Below, in pieces: positions 43,665 through 56,800 of a stretch of 64,000 nucleotides of DNA. Position 1 is the first letter of the stretch; each line of letters begins with the position of its first letter. The position numbers were made by a program, and so were the translations under genes. Origin of the DNA: Zizania palustris. Its lineage: Eukaryota > Streptophyta > Magnoliopsida > Poales > Poaceae. The notes beneath the pieces were generated by a model, which ran no database searches, was not told where the DNA came from, and saw only the letters and a program-made list of their open reading frames with translations. The stretch covers positions 31,340,778 through 31,404,777 of the forward strand of contig JAAALK010000080.1 of the NCBI GenBank assembly GCA_019279435.1, given 5' to 3'.

Positions 43665-44346
43665 TCAAGGCCATCTAAAGATAATATACAAATTTGGGAT
43701 GTTACTTTTGTGCCAAGAGAAGGAGGAGAAAAGTTTTACACGTCTTGGACTCGGACTGCAAGGACAACACTAGATTAAAACGTGTATAACTTTTACGTAG
43801 AACCTCCAATTTGAATGATCTTGGACTTTTTGGAAAGCTTGAGAAGTTCTCTTTCCAACAGGTCTAGCTACGCCTCCGGATTCTATCCGAGCAGATCGCA
43901 ATCGACAAAACAATGTGTGTTACTTATTCAGTCCGAAGCCCATAGGTCTTGTAACTGAGTTGTATTTATCTAGAGTTCTCTTTGGACGACTCCCACACGT
44001 CCCTAGCCTAAGGGGGGTCGTCCAAAGAGAACCCTAGATGAATACAACTCGGTTACAAAGCCGATGGGTTTCGGACTGAATAAGTAACACACATTATTTT
44101 GTCAATTGCAATCTGCTTGGATAGAATCCGAAGGCGTAGCTAGATCCGTTGGAAAGATGACTTCTTAAGCTTTCCAAAAAGTCCAAGATCATACAAATTA
44201 GATCTTTCATGTAAAAGCTATGCACGTTTTTTTGTGGTGTTGTCCCTGCAGTCTGAGTCCGAGTCCAAGACGTGTAAAACTTTATCTCTTTCTCTTGACA
44301 CAAAAGTAATGTCCCAAACTTATATATTATCTTTGGATGGTCTTGA
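43665..44346. mobile_element. Fold-back element (long hairpin)
   Basis: There are two inverted arms of about 325 bp, 43,665-43,990 and 44,018-44,346, around a 27-bp loop. Matching pairs include TCTAAAGATAATAT with ATATTATCTTTGGA, 'GTGTGTTACTTATTCAGTCC' with its complement at 44,073-44,092, and CTCTTTGGACGAC with GTCGTCCAAAGAG at the loop. Similarity is high but not perfect. No coding sequence is present. It resembles a MITE-like or fold-back transposon, and its transcript would form a long hairpin RNA. Confidence 0.82.
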
Positions 44347-44435
44347 CTTAGTCCCCAATCAACTTCCATGTTGTTCCATTCCCTTGATGTGCTCTTAACA
44401 TGTCACTTGATCCATGCAAGTATTTCTGTAATTGA

Positions 44436-45231
44436 ATAGCAACCATAGTTATTAAGGCGGTAAGGTGTGGCGAGGCAGTGGACTACTGCCTTACCGCCTA
44501 AGCGGTAAGGTGTAAGGCGAGGTGACGCCTTATGCCTATATAGAAAATATAAGATTTTGAAAAAATATCAATAGATAAATAGTAAATTACAAATAATAAT
44601 AGTAATATAGTATGATAAACATAGCTATACAATATAAAGTTGTAATATTGTCACTTTAGATACTTTATAAGACTAAAAATTATACAATTAAAATTGTGAT
44701 AATACATTAAAAATTATGTTTAATATTATATTTAAATTCTAGTTAATAACTTATATAAATATAAACAAACAACATATTTATAGTGCATTACATTACAACC
44801 CATTTAAAGCCCATTACTATTTTCATCTCTCAACCCTAAGTCCTAACCTCTCCCGTCTCTCTCTAAGCTCACTCTTCCCCATCTCCAGCTGTTGCACCCT
44901 CTTCTCTTCCTCCCCTTCTCTTTCTCCGCACTGCACCCAGCCTCGCTACGCCCGGCCGCGTTGTGGGATGTGTCGCGCCGCACCACAGTCGACCCCACAC
45001 TGGTTTCTCCGTGCTGCGTCGGACCCCACCTAGCCTCTCTGTGTTGCGCTCGACCTTGGCTAGCCTCTCCGCGCCAGATCTGGCATGTCTGCACCAGATT
45101 TGTGTTGCGCCTATCCATCTGTGTGCCAGGCCGCACGAGGGAGAATGCTGGGGGTAGGACACCTTACCCCCATCGACCACCTTGCCGCTAAAGTGACGCC
45201 TAAGCAACGCCTTGATAACCATGATAGCAAC
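44436..45231. mobile_element. Non-autonomous hAT element, copy 2
   Basis: The element is 44,444-45,223 (780 bp) with termini CATAGTTATTAAGGCG and, reverse-complemented, CATGGTTATCAAGGCG. The exact 8-bp duplication ATAGCAAC is at 44,436-44,443 and 45,224-45,231. It is inverted relative to copy 1: the AT-rich half comes first and the GC-rich half (44,830-45,190) second. No transposase. Confidence 0.88.
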
Positions 45232-45365
45232 ACATTTCATGGTATAGCATACATGGTTCAAATAAATAAAATGTAAATCTAATATAGAATACATGTACCT
45301 TGGATTGTTTATTATAAAACATAAACATGGTCATATTACAGTCGGTGATGTCCTCATCAGCGGGG

Positions 45366-45556
45366 AAGGGTAGCGAGATGGCGTGCAGCGGGGGAGGGGA
45401 GTAGGAGGGAGGAGGCAACCGGCAACGGGGGAGCAGGATGGTGGCGGCGGGTGGGGGAGGGGAGCGGGATGGCGGCAGTGGGTAGGGAAGGGGAGCAATA
45501 TGGCAGCGATGGGCGGGGAAGGGGAGCGGGATGGCAGCGGTGGGCAGGGGATTAGG
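45366..45556. repeat. GC-rich minisatellite
   Basis: Imperfect tandem units of about 30-35 bp have the core GGGGAGCGGGATGGCRGCRGTGGG. The plus strand is purine-rich. It gives spurious ORFs on both strands. From 45,560 to 46,800 I see AT-rich sequence without a recognisable gene. Confidence 0.7.
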
Positions 45557-46845
45557 TTTAGGTGATTTAGGGTGATGCGAGATTAGTTGAAAGATCAAAT
45601 GACTATGATTTATTAGATGTGAATGAATAATTGTGATTTAACAGATGGTTAGTCAGGTAGACACTCAACTTCGCCAATTATATAGTAGGGTGGACTTAAA
45701 ATAAGCATGCGATAGTACATGCTGCAAAGAAGGAAACAAAGCACAAGAATATAATACAATATATCACAGAAGAATTCAGACATGATCATGTTAAGTAGAT
45801 TCAAGAGTCAAGGCCAGCTATAACACAGAACCCAACAGACCACTAACCTGATACCGGCCAGATTGAGAAGGTAAATCTAGCCATAACCGGGAAGACATTT
45901 ATTCTTTCTTCATGATTATTACAGCTTATGACCCGTGCCTTTTATAAGGCCAATACCCTTAATCTCTAAGGACTCTACTAATCTACTACTATCCTTTAGG
46001 AGGATTCTAAACTGAATTATCTCTATTTAAATCTAAACTAAATTATCTCTAACTAGATGCCTTGGACCTGCAAGCCCATAAAGGGAGCCCGTAACATAAC
46101 CACACGTCTATAATATAACAAGCAGGATGAGAGTTCATTTAGAACGGTCATTTCCTAAACTACTAAACTATAATATATTGAAAGAAGATGAAACACGAGA
46201 CAGAAAAATGGAGACCATTAAATGTTTATCAATATTTTTCTACACCAATCCACTAGAAAAGGAATAAAACCCCATAGAATCAAGTAGCGATTTTAAACCC
46301 CACAGAAATTTCACAAACCAACTGTCCTATAAACTGCATTGAGAAAGACAGGAAGGAGCAGAACCAGCTGCACACCTCCAGGGAGTGGCAGTAGCCATGG
46401 TAGGAGCTTGTCAAGCTAATTAAATAGAAGCTTATGAATTCCCCAAGCAAACTAGACAGAACGCCCACTGCTCACCGACCGATTCACAAACTCTCCTACC
46501 AGCCATCCCCTGTGGCCAGCAAAAGGAGCTAGCAGTACCCCTCGTTCGCATAACATCGAACATCTCACGGGCGTCTTCCATCGCAAGGACCCACTCTCCA
46601 CCCCAGCACGAAGCCAACAGCCCAAAGCCCAACGCTACCAAAACCCTAGCACGATGAGCATATTCACAGACATTGCGACGATTCCTAGTGGATTGTCGTC
46701 ATACACCAGTACACCACAAAGCCAAGCACGACAAAGCCCAGGCCACGAAACTGTTCCACTAGCCACTAGGCCACCTGGCTATCAATCACGGGGCCAAGAT
46801 CTCCAGCAACCCGAGGGACCAAAATTGAGGGGAGAGGTGGTGGTT

Positions 46846-46990
46846 ACCTCGCTTTGGGCGTGTAGAAGGCGGCCGGAGAAGAGAGGAAGCAAGTGGGTAG
46901 TGTCCTCGCAAGTCGGCGGATGAGAATGAGAACGAGAGAGAGACTGATACGACGGGAGAAAGTTCACGATAGGAGCAGGCGGGGTCGTTT
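46846..46990 (-). other. Possible 5' untranslated exon of the LDAH-like gene
   Basis: On the minus strand a GC-rich, CT-rich stretch runs to a good splice donor, GCGAG|GTAACC, at about 46,845. It faces away from the beta'-COP gene about 0.8 kb away. This would make the two genes head to head. No protein is recognised in it. Confidence 0.3.
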
Positions 46991-47062
46991 CGCCGGGGGA
47001 ATCAACGTGGATCGGGCCGGTATTTTCTCGGTAGGTGGGCTTGCAAATGCACATGTGATTTA

Positions 47063-47481
47063 GGACATGTTTGATAAAAAACTAAAGTAAAATAACTAAA
47101 AATGTTAAAATTTTAGTCAACCCTTATTTAAATTTAATGGCTAAAAAAAGCTAAAACATTTATTACTATGTATAATGATTGAAATATCCCTTATTTATTG
47201 TTCTTGATTTTCATGCATGCATGCATGCATGGTGGAGATATGGGTGGAAAAAGGACATTTTAGCCCCTCTTTAGCTCATTCTTGGGGCTAATGGGTTAAA
47301 AAATTTTAGCCCTTTTTAGTTTTGGTGTTTGGATTTTAAGTTCTTAAGGACTGGTTTGGAGCTCAAAATCTTCAAAATCCCGGCCCATCCCAGGAAATGG
47401 ACCGGGATTCTGGCTTCCAAACCAGACCTAAAGGGGCTAAATTTTAGCCCCTTTCACTTTAGCTCTTGAATCCAAATACCC
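47063..47481. mobile_element. Tourist/hAT-like MITE in the beta'-COP upstream region
   Basis: The ends GGACATGTTTGAT and, reverse-complemented, GGGTATTTGGAT form short inverted repeats around an AT-rich, non-coding interior with TTTTAGCCCC-like repeats and a (CATG)n run (47,213-47,231). The duplication is ambiguous (TTA-like). It contains the nested MITE below. Confidence 0.55.
47345..47431. mobile_element. Nested Tourist-type MITE (81 bp)
   Basis: The ends GGACTGGTTTGGA and, reverse-complemented, GGTCTGGTTTGGA (element 47,348-47,428) are flanked by TAA on both sides. The 3-bp TAA duplication is typical of PIF/Harbinger-derived Tourist elements. Confidence 0.7.
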
Positions 47482-47835
47482 TTTATCCGCGGTTTTTTCT
47501 GAATGAGCTAAATTCTTGGAAAATGGGCAGGATCTGAGTGGATCTCGGGCTGCAGGCATGAGAGTGTTTCACATGTTTATTTTGTATAAACGGGTTTTTA
47601 ATTGATCCCAGTTTTTTTTTCCGGGTTGCCATCCTACACCGTCCCTTCACGAGACCCGTTTACCCGCTATAGTTCGTTACCTCCAGTAGTAGGGCTGCTG
47701 CCTTCTCTGCCCCCTCCGCCCACTCGCGATCTCGCCTTTCCTTCCCCTCTCCTCCGCGCCCTCCACCTCTCCGGCGAGCGAGTCGACGCGCGCCCACCCA
47801 GACGCGTCGTTTCCGCCGCCGCCCCCGACGTCGCA

Positions 47836-50800
47836 ATGGTATGACCCTCCCTCGCCACAGGGCACCACCCGTCCCCACCTCATCCGTCCTGTCCCGCCGC
47901 TTCCGCGGAAATGGTAGATCCGGGTGCGAGACCATCCCGTTCGGCTCAGCAGGATCCTGCGGATGGCTCTCCACGCCGAGATCCGCGGTCGGACCGATCG
48001 GTTCCAGCTTGGATCTGGGGCTCTGACGTGTTTGCAGTCCTGTATATACTGATTTGTTGGTTTTGTTTGTGTTTTTGGTGTGTTGCTGTTGGTGGCGGGG
48101 ACGACGCGGCAGCCTCTCCGGTTAGAGATCAAGGTAATTTCGTGGTTGCTTGTTTAGATCCCGTTAATTCGTTGTGGTTTTGATGTAATGGTGGAGATTG
48201 TATCGCTCATGGTGTTTGATTGGATCAGAGGAAGCTCGCACAAAGGTCAGAGAGGGTCAAGTCCGTAGATCTCCACCCCACCGAACCATGGTGAGTGGGC
48301 TGATCTTTGTCGTGTTAGTCCAATTCCAAGAGGACACATTCTGCGTTTGAACCTGTAGCATGTACGTTTGATTTTGCAATAAATTTTTCTTTGTTCGTGT
48401 AATGCAGGATCATGTCAAGTCTTTACTCTGGGAGTGTCTGCATCTGGAACTACCAGACGCAGGTTGGTTGCTCTTAATATCTGCAATGTTTGTTTATTCA
48501 TGTGGTTTCGGTAGGTAGATTTAGCCTTTACATCACTAACTGTTCATCTGTAGTACGTTGCCTGTGTTAGTTCCCATGATTGAATGTTTGCTAATGCCAA
48601 CTTATCTACTGATGTACAAAAACTTCAACATACGCATTTCATAGTCAAGAAGCAGTATTTTATTTTATATCATCGAAAAAATCCACAAACACTTTTCTAT
48701 CATCCTTTTCAAATATATCAATGGAGCTTTTGATAGTGAAGGGTCATTTTAAAACCTTTTCAAATATATATGTACAAAAATTCAACTTGCACATTTCGTT
48801 GTCAAGAAGTGGTATGTTATTTTATATCATCGAGATATCCACAAACATTTTTCTATCATCCTTTTCAAATATATCAATGGAGAGATTTTGATAAGTGAAA
48901 AATAGTGAAGTGCCATTTTAAAACTTTTCTTGTTGCATTATGTGAACTAATTTAAATTATGCTCATTTATTGCCAGACAATGGTCAAATCCTTTGAAGTC
49001 ACCGAGTTGCCAGGCACACTTTCTCATCTTACCATTTACCTTCTACCTCATATGCCATTGTGCTGATGTAGCCATGCTATTTGCAGTTCGTTCGGCTAAA
49101 TTTATTGCACGGAAGCAATGGGTTGTGGCTGGAGCGGATGACATGTTCATCCGCGTGTACAACTATAACACAATGGACAAGGTCAAGGTTTTTGAAGCTC
49201 ATACTGATTATATAAGGTGTGTGGCTGTTCATCCAACCCTGCCCTATGTGTTGTCATCTTCTGATGACATGTTGATAAAACTCTGGGACTGGGATAAGGG
49301 CTGGATGTGTACTCAAATATTTGAGGGGCACTCTCACTATGTCATGCAAATCACATTTAACCCAAAGGATACCAATACTTTCGCCAGTGCTTCCCTTGAT
49401 CGTACTGTGAAGGTATGCCTTTTCTGTTTGATCTTGAAGTAGAAACTGCACATTTTCGACATGTTTCTTGTCACCTGAGCCTTAAAAGGAGCCCTCTGCA
49501 CCTGAATTTTTCAGATCTGGAGTCTTGGTTCTCCTGATCCAAATTTCACATTGGATGGTCACTCGAAAGGTGTAAACTGTGTTGATTACTTCACAGGGGG
49601 TGATCGGCCATATCTAATTACAGGTTCTGATGACCAAACTGCCAAGGTGTGCTGTCTTCATTAAATCATACATTTATGAGCATTTAGAAATTAGAAAATT
49701 TTTACATTGCATTATTTTGAATCAGGTTTGGGATTACCAAACAAAGAGCTGTGTTCAAACACTTGAAGGGCATGCACATAATGTCTCTGCTGTATGCTTC
49801 CATCCCGAGCTTCCAATAATAATTACAGGTTCAGAAGACGGGACTGTCCGTCTGTGGCACTCCACCACCTATAGGTACTTACACTCTTGGTTTAATTTTG
49901 GCTTATGACCTTGTACTACTGCCTATTTATTTAGTGATATTTGCTTGTTTATACACAACATGCTCTTGGCACTATCCAGATGTTAGGTCAAGATCCAATA
50001 CTGAAAATCCAAACCAGAATCACTCACTCATCATTGAGCCAAGCACGACACTCACATTACCACAAAATAAAAAGAACATCACAATTCTACACTCATTTCC
50101 TGAATACAGATATTGAAAATGCAGCTATGATATATAGGTGAAATTACATGCATATATATTGTCCTAGACAGTTTGGACTTTGGACTTGGATTTGAATACT
50201 GCAACACAACTTTAGACAAAACAGAATGTGATTGATATTTAGATATATATAGTTCCAATTCTACTTGCCAAGTTTGGCATTTTCATTTTCTATTCTAAGG
50301 ATGTCACTGTTGCTGTTTCACCATGTGATCCTTCAATTCCATTTATGATTTTACGATGCTATCTGAGAGAAAATGTTATGTTAGAAAAAATGTTAGCCTC
50401 TAATAATTTAGACAAGGTGGTGCATATCACATTTTGATCATTTTGTTTGAAACTCCTAGATAGTAGAAATGATGTTGTTTAGGCTGCTCTATTCTTTTTA
50501 AAAGCAGAGCTCAACTGTTTAGTTAATTATATTATCATTTACATAAAAAAATAATGGACCTACAGTTTTCAATTGTCAGCGGGTAAATATTCCTTTTTAT
50601 TGTTGCTCTTATGTTTGTAGATCTGCTTATTCTCCTATGAAATAATATACATGCAATTGTGTCTGACCTTGGAGCTAACCATATTCCTATTTTTTTATTG
50701 TTCTTTATGGATTCAACTTTCGTGTTCTTAGAATTTAACAGTGTGGTTGTTGGCTTGTTGCTCTTTTAGGCTTGAGAACACACTTAACTATGGCCTTGAA

Positions 50801-53800
50801 CGAGTTTGGGCAGTAGGTTACATGAAGGGATCAAGAAGGTTATGAAATATTTCCCCCTTTTATTCCTTTTGTTTTCTCCAAATCCGGAATTGTGTTCCAG
50901 AATATCTTCAATTTTGCAGGATTGTGATTGGATACGATGAAGGGACAATAATGATAAAGATTGGTCGTGAAGAACCTGTTGCTAGCATGGACAGTAGTGG
51001 CAAAATTATATGGGCAAAGCATAACGAAATTCAAACTGTTAATATCAAGACTGTTGGCGCAGATAATGAGGTGGGGGTATTGAAGAATATGCCATGATTC
51101 TGAGAACATTCATATACTGATTTTTTACTTTAAATTGTTTCTTTTGTCAGATCATAGATGGAGAAAGACTGCCATTGGCTGTGAAGGAGTTAGGCAGTTG
51201 TGATCTTTACCCACAAGTAGGTTTCTGTTTGGTATTGAGAAAATACCTATACAAACAGTACTATGTTTTGGAACATTGTACTGCCACTGCAGTGGGAAGA
51301 GCTTGCTATGATTCTGCATGATATTGCTTGTATTATGCACGCAAAAACTTTTATTGAAGTGAAACAATTCAATATCATTTATCATCAAACATTTTAGTAT
51401 ATTTTTTGTTTATCTCTTGCTTATCATTAGATAGTAGATATTGTTACCTTGTGTTATTGCAGTGTTTATAGCCTTGTTCTAAACTGTAATATTAATATAG
51501 CATGTACCTGAACCATCTCAATTAACAGAATTTAGTTTGTGGATACCTTTTGACACTTAGCTTCATGGGATAAAAAATGTATAAAGGATACCAAAAGTAC
51601 TAACAGATGCTTCTGACCAACATACAGTCCTTTTTTGGTGCACCAAGAAAGCATGGTTTTGTGTGATGGATATGTTTTGGCTCCAACTCTTATTGGCAAG
51701 TGGCAACATAAACATGTTACTGAGTACTCTCTTCTGTTCTTTCAGAGTTTACGGCACAATCCAAATGGGAGATTTGTTGTTGTATGTGGAGATGGGGAGT
51801 ACATTATATACACCGCACTTGCATGGAGAAACAGATCCTTTGGGTCTGCACTTGAATTTGTCTGGTCGACTGATGGTGAATACGCCATCAGGGAAAGCAC
51901 ATCCAAAATAAAGATTTATAGTAAAAATTTCCAGGTTTGCATTCAATTTTTCATTCACTATAGTGGGTATTTTCTTGTCTCTTTGTTGTTAGACATTTTT
52001 TCTTACGTTTGAACTATGCAGTTTCCTGAAGTAATAGTAGAATGATTAACTTATTAACCTCACTTTAAGAGAAAACAAAAAATGTTGTTCCTTATGCCCT
52101 TGTGTAAATTATTAGGATCAGATATTGTAAAGGAGTGCCCTACTATTCTTAGTGCTCTGGTGATTTGGCATTTTAACAATGCTGAACCCATTTCTTACTT
52201 ATTGTCTTACTCTACTCTAGCTTAGTTGACTGCATTGCAGGATTTTATTTCTGATTTCAAAAACAGTAATTTATTTGTTACATTGTTACATTCTGCCCCT
52301 TATTGTCCAATATTACAGAGATTGTTTTCCATATATATAGATATATTTTGTTAGGATTTTTTAAACATAATGTGACATGAGTTATTGATAATTTCAGGAG
52401 AGGAAAAGTATAAGACCAACATTCTCTGCAGAGCGTATATATGGTGGAGTATTGCTTGCAATGTGTACGAATGACTTCATTTGTTTCTATGATTGGGCAG
52501 AATGCAGGTTAATACGCAGGATTGATGTGAATGTTAAAGTGAGTTTTTCTTTGTTCCACGAATGGATTTTATGATGTGTTTTGTGCAGTAATTCTTTGTT
52601 ATGTTAGCGGTACTGCAGCACGTGGTACTGTAGCAGTGCCATTCGGGAAGAGTTTAACTTCTACAACAATAATATCTATTACCTAAATAATATGTTAGGT
52701 TATTAGGATAGAGGTATAATTATTTTGGATTTTTGGTATTAAAACTATTAGGAAGGAGTGGAAGGTATTAGTTTAAGTTAGTAATTAGAGATTGTATTCT
52801 TAGGGGGGTAGATTTACTATTCACAGTTATTGTTCACGCAGTACTGTAGCAGGGAACCCATCCCTATAAAAAGGACCATGTATCCCTATTATAATCAAGA
52901 AATACGGAATCATAAAGTTAGTCCTAGCTTGATCATAGTCTCCTGACATTCAGGACAGCCTAGGCACGACGATGGGAGTGATCTCACCTTTATCCTGGTC
53001 ATTGGACCCATGAGTCAACGTCCATAACATTCTTTTTCATATATCATGCACTCGAAATAATTGTTGTTGGCTGTTGCAGAATTTATATTGGGCCGACAGT
53101 GGTGATTTGGTAACAATTGCAAGCGACACATCATTCTACATTTTGAAGTACAATGTGAGTTATCACATGCAATATGTATATCACTATTTTCCTTTAATCC
53201 TTTCTGTTGCATCAGTGCATCTCGTACTGTTACATCAGAGCCTATATTAACTTTATCCTTCTGTGTAATTTACTAACACAACTGTAATTTGGAACCTTCT
53301 AGAGGGATGTAGTTTCTTCTCATCTAGATGGAGGTGGTTCTGTTGGTGAGGAAGGTGTGGAAGACGCATTTGAATTGCTTCATGAGATAAATGAACGTGT
53401 TCGTACTGGGCTATGGGTTGGAGATTGTTTTATATACAATAATTCTTCCTGGCGACTAAATTACTGTGTGGGAGGAGAGGTAAGCGCATAATATTCAGTT
53501 ATTCACCATAAACAACATCATTTCATGTGGACATTCTCTGTTAGAACATTTGGTGCATCTGTTTACCTTTCCATGTCTGCTTGTGTTACAGGTTACTACC
53601 ATGTTTCACTTGGATCGGCCAATGTATTTGTTAGGGTATCTTGCTAACCAAAGCCGTGTCTATCTTATCGACAAGGAGTTCAAGTAAGCGACATTAATAC
53701 ATTTTGCTCTAAGATGCCTTTTATGAACATTTATGGTTAACAACTTCCATAATCGCAGTGTGGTGGGCTATACTTTACTGCTCAGTTTGATTGAGTACAA

Positions 53801-56800
53801 AACACTTGTGATGCGTGGGGACTTCGAACGTGCAAATGCTATTCTACCTATCATACCAAAAGAACAACACAACAGGTGCTGCATGTTGGCTTAAATTTAG
53901 TGACTGTACTTACAAATTAGCACACCACCACTTTTAAATGATTAAATTTTGGTTTGCAGTGTAGCACATTTCCTTGAATCACGAGGCATGCTAGAGGAAG
54001 CCCTTGAAATAGCTACAGACCCTAATTATAGATTTGATTTGGCTGTGCAGCTTGGTAGCCTGGAAGTTGCAAAGGCATGACACTATAATACTGTTTATTG
54101 TGATACTGTTAAGGACACATTTCCATGAATTTCACCTTCCATCCAATAAACATTTAAAACATGAATGCTTTACAGGAAATCGCTACTGAGGCACGAAGTG
54201 AGTCAAAGTGGAAGCAATTGGGGGAATTAGCTATGTCGACGGGGAAGGTGAGTGTGCCATGTAATTTTAGATGTCCAAAGCATACTCGACATGCATTTTT
54301 AATGATTAAGATATTGTGTTTGTATTAGTTGAGTTCAAGTAGTTATTAGTGATGGAATGATTAGTGTGTGTAGTAAATACAGTAATAACGATGGTTAGCT
54401 TGTAGACTTCAAAAATATTTTATTTTTCAATGATCGTTTGGAAATGGAATACTGGGACACAATTTTGACATATAGGGCTCAGTTTGGGATTGTGGTCGAT
54501 TATGGCAATCTTTCTTGGCTGCACTGTTTTAGTCATTTGTGTATTTTTCTGAAGTGCTCTTTTTTTTCGGTAAGTTGCAAACAGATGTGTTAGGCTCACC
54601 TCACCTAGCCAACCCAACCATAAAACCTAGGCGTTATAGTGGGACTGTGGGAGAGGTGGGGGATTTTATCCATAGTCCAATATTCCCCCTACGGCGTGCG
54701 AGCTCGGCGTAGCCCGCAGCAGGTTCTAGAGGCCCGGCGTAGCCCGCAACAGGCCTCAGCACACTAGATAGGTGCAGGGGAAATCACGCAGCGGAAATGC
54801 GGAAATGCGTGGTCAGGGGGATTCGAACCCAGGACCTTGGCTCTGATACCATGTTAGGCTCACCCCATCTAGCCAACCCAACCATAAAACCTAGGCGTTA
54901 TAGTGGGAGAGGTGGGGGCTTTTATCCATAGTCCAACAAGATGCATTGTTGTGTTCCAGATTTACAGAACACATGAGACAAATTGTGCTCTTTTCATTGG
55001 TTAGTTGCAAACAAATGCATTACTGTGTTCCAGATTTACATAATACAGGAGATGAATTGTGATAGGATAACAGTTAGATATCATGAGTTATCAAACTTCA
55101 GTTTGTTTTGCCAAACAGAACAACAGACCTTTTGCAACTTTTTTCAGCCACACCTTAGAAGATATGCACAACACAGATACCTTAGATTAAGCCTAGATAG
55201 TGCTAAGCTTGATTAAAATATCAAGCCTGAGTGCCTGACTCTTGAATTGGAAATGCCATTACATGAGGCTTGTCTATATCTCTTCATGTTCTCCTTTGTT
55301 ACATGTAATCTTGCTTATAAACTGGCATTTTAATCATTTTATGTTTCTGCTATTCTCTAAAATGTAAACATTTGGACTTAAGAACTTTACTGTATACAAC
55401 AATTGCAGCTACAAATGGCAGAAGAATGTCTCCTTAAAGCTACAGACCTTAGCGGACTTTTGCTTCTGTATTCATCTCTTGGCAATGCTGAAGGGGTCAC
55501 AAAGTTGACATCCATGGCTATGGGGCAAGGAAAGAACAATGTTGCTTTTCTTTGTTTATTTATGCTTGGCAAATTGGAAGAATGCCTTCAATTGCTTGTT
55601 GATAGGTATAGACTTCTAATATGTCATATTGCTTAATCTCCCTATTTAATTAACTCTTGATATGCACCGGTCTTTCTAAAATATACCATTGTCATTTGGC
55701 CATCTCTTTGTACAGTAACCGCATTCCAGAGGCAGCATTGATGGCACGGTCCTACCTTCCAAGCAAAGTTTCTGAGATTGTGTCAATATGGAAAAAGGAT
55801 CTTCAAAAGGTAATTTCCTACAGCAGGGTTATAAAATGTTTGTTGCTTGTGTTCTTCCATAAAGCTCCCCTCCACATCTTCTCAAAATAAAAAAAGAGAA
55901 ATACAAAATAACAGTTGGCATTTTTTCAAGAACAGAAGGACACTCTGTATTGTTGCATCATATATCTCTTCAGCATACAATTACCTCAATCTGTAATATC
56001 ATGTTTCTGCATGGTAATTGTTGTTAACCCTCTATGCTTAATCTTGTATTGGCATAATTGTTTGGTTGTATTATTATGGGTTGTTTATGATCATTGTTAT
56101 TCTCTGCAAGAGGACATGCATACAAGTTTTATGCTTCAAATCTGAGAGTTATGATTCCATAGACCCACATTTCTAACATGGAAATGGCTGATGCATTTTT
56201 ATCCCTTATTATATTGAATTTTGTGGTTTTATCGTTTAGAAGTTTGTTCTTGTGGCCACATGCCACACTTACACTTCACTGCCTTGTTCAAGTTGCTAGG
56301 CAATTGATGGTTCATTATGTTTTGTCCCCACCTTATATATCAGGTGAATTCCAAAGCTGCAGAGTCTTTGGCAGATCCTGCAGAGTATCCAAACTTGTTT
56401 GAAGACTGGCAGGTTGCTCTCAATGTAGAAGCTAGCGTTGCTCCCAAAAGGTATTTATTCATCCTTGATGGAGCCCAGGTCATTGCATTGAGTTTATTGT
56501 AATCCCCTATCACATGATGAGCATTCTATCTAGTAGACATCAATAGTTTCTAATACCCCTAAAAGATAATCTGGCAATCAGTGATCAATCCAATCCTCCA
56601 ATTTTCTAGTTTTTGACTTGATATTCAGTTATTTCTGCTAAGGTGGAAAGATAGAAAAGAATATCTATATAAAATTACTCAAGATCTATGCTTTGTGAAT
56701 TATATAACCTTCAACACAATCCTTTTAGCAATGTTTATGAGATTCACTGCTTCTCTGATTCTCCTTTACTATATTTATACTTGTCAGAATTCTGCCATGC

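Noticed and set aside
45200..45598. 132-aa minus-strand Pro-rich ORF
   Set aside because: Made of the minisatellite and flanking simple sequence. No conserved domain.
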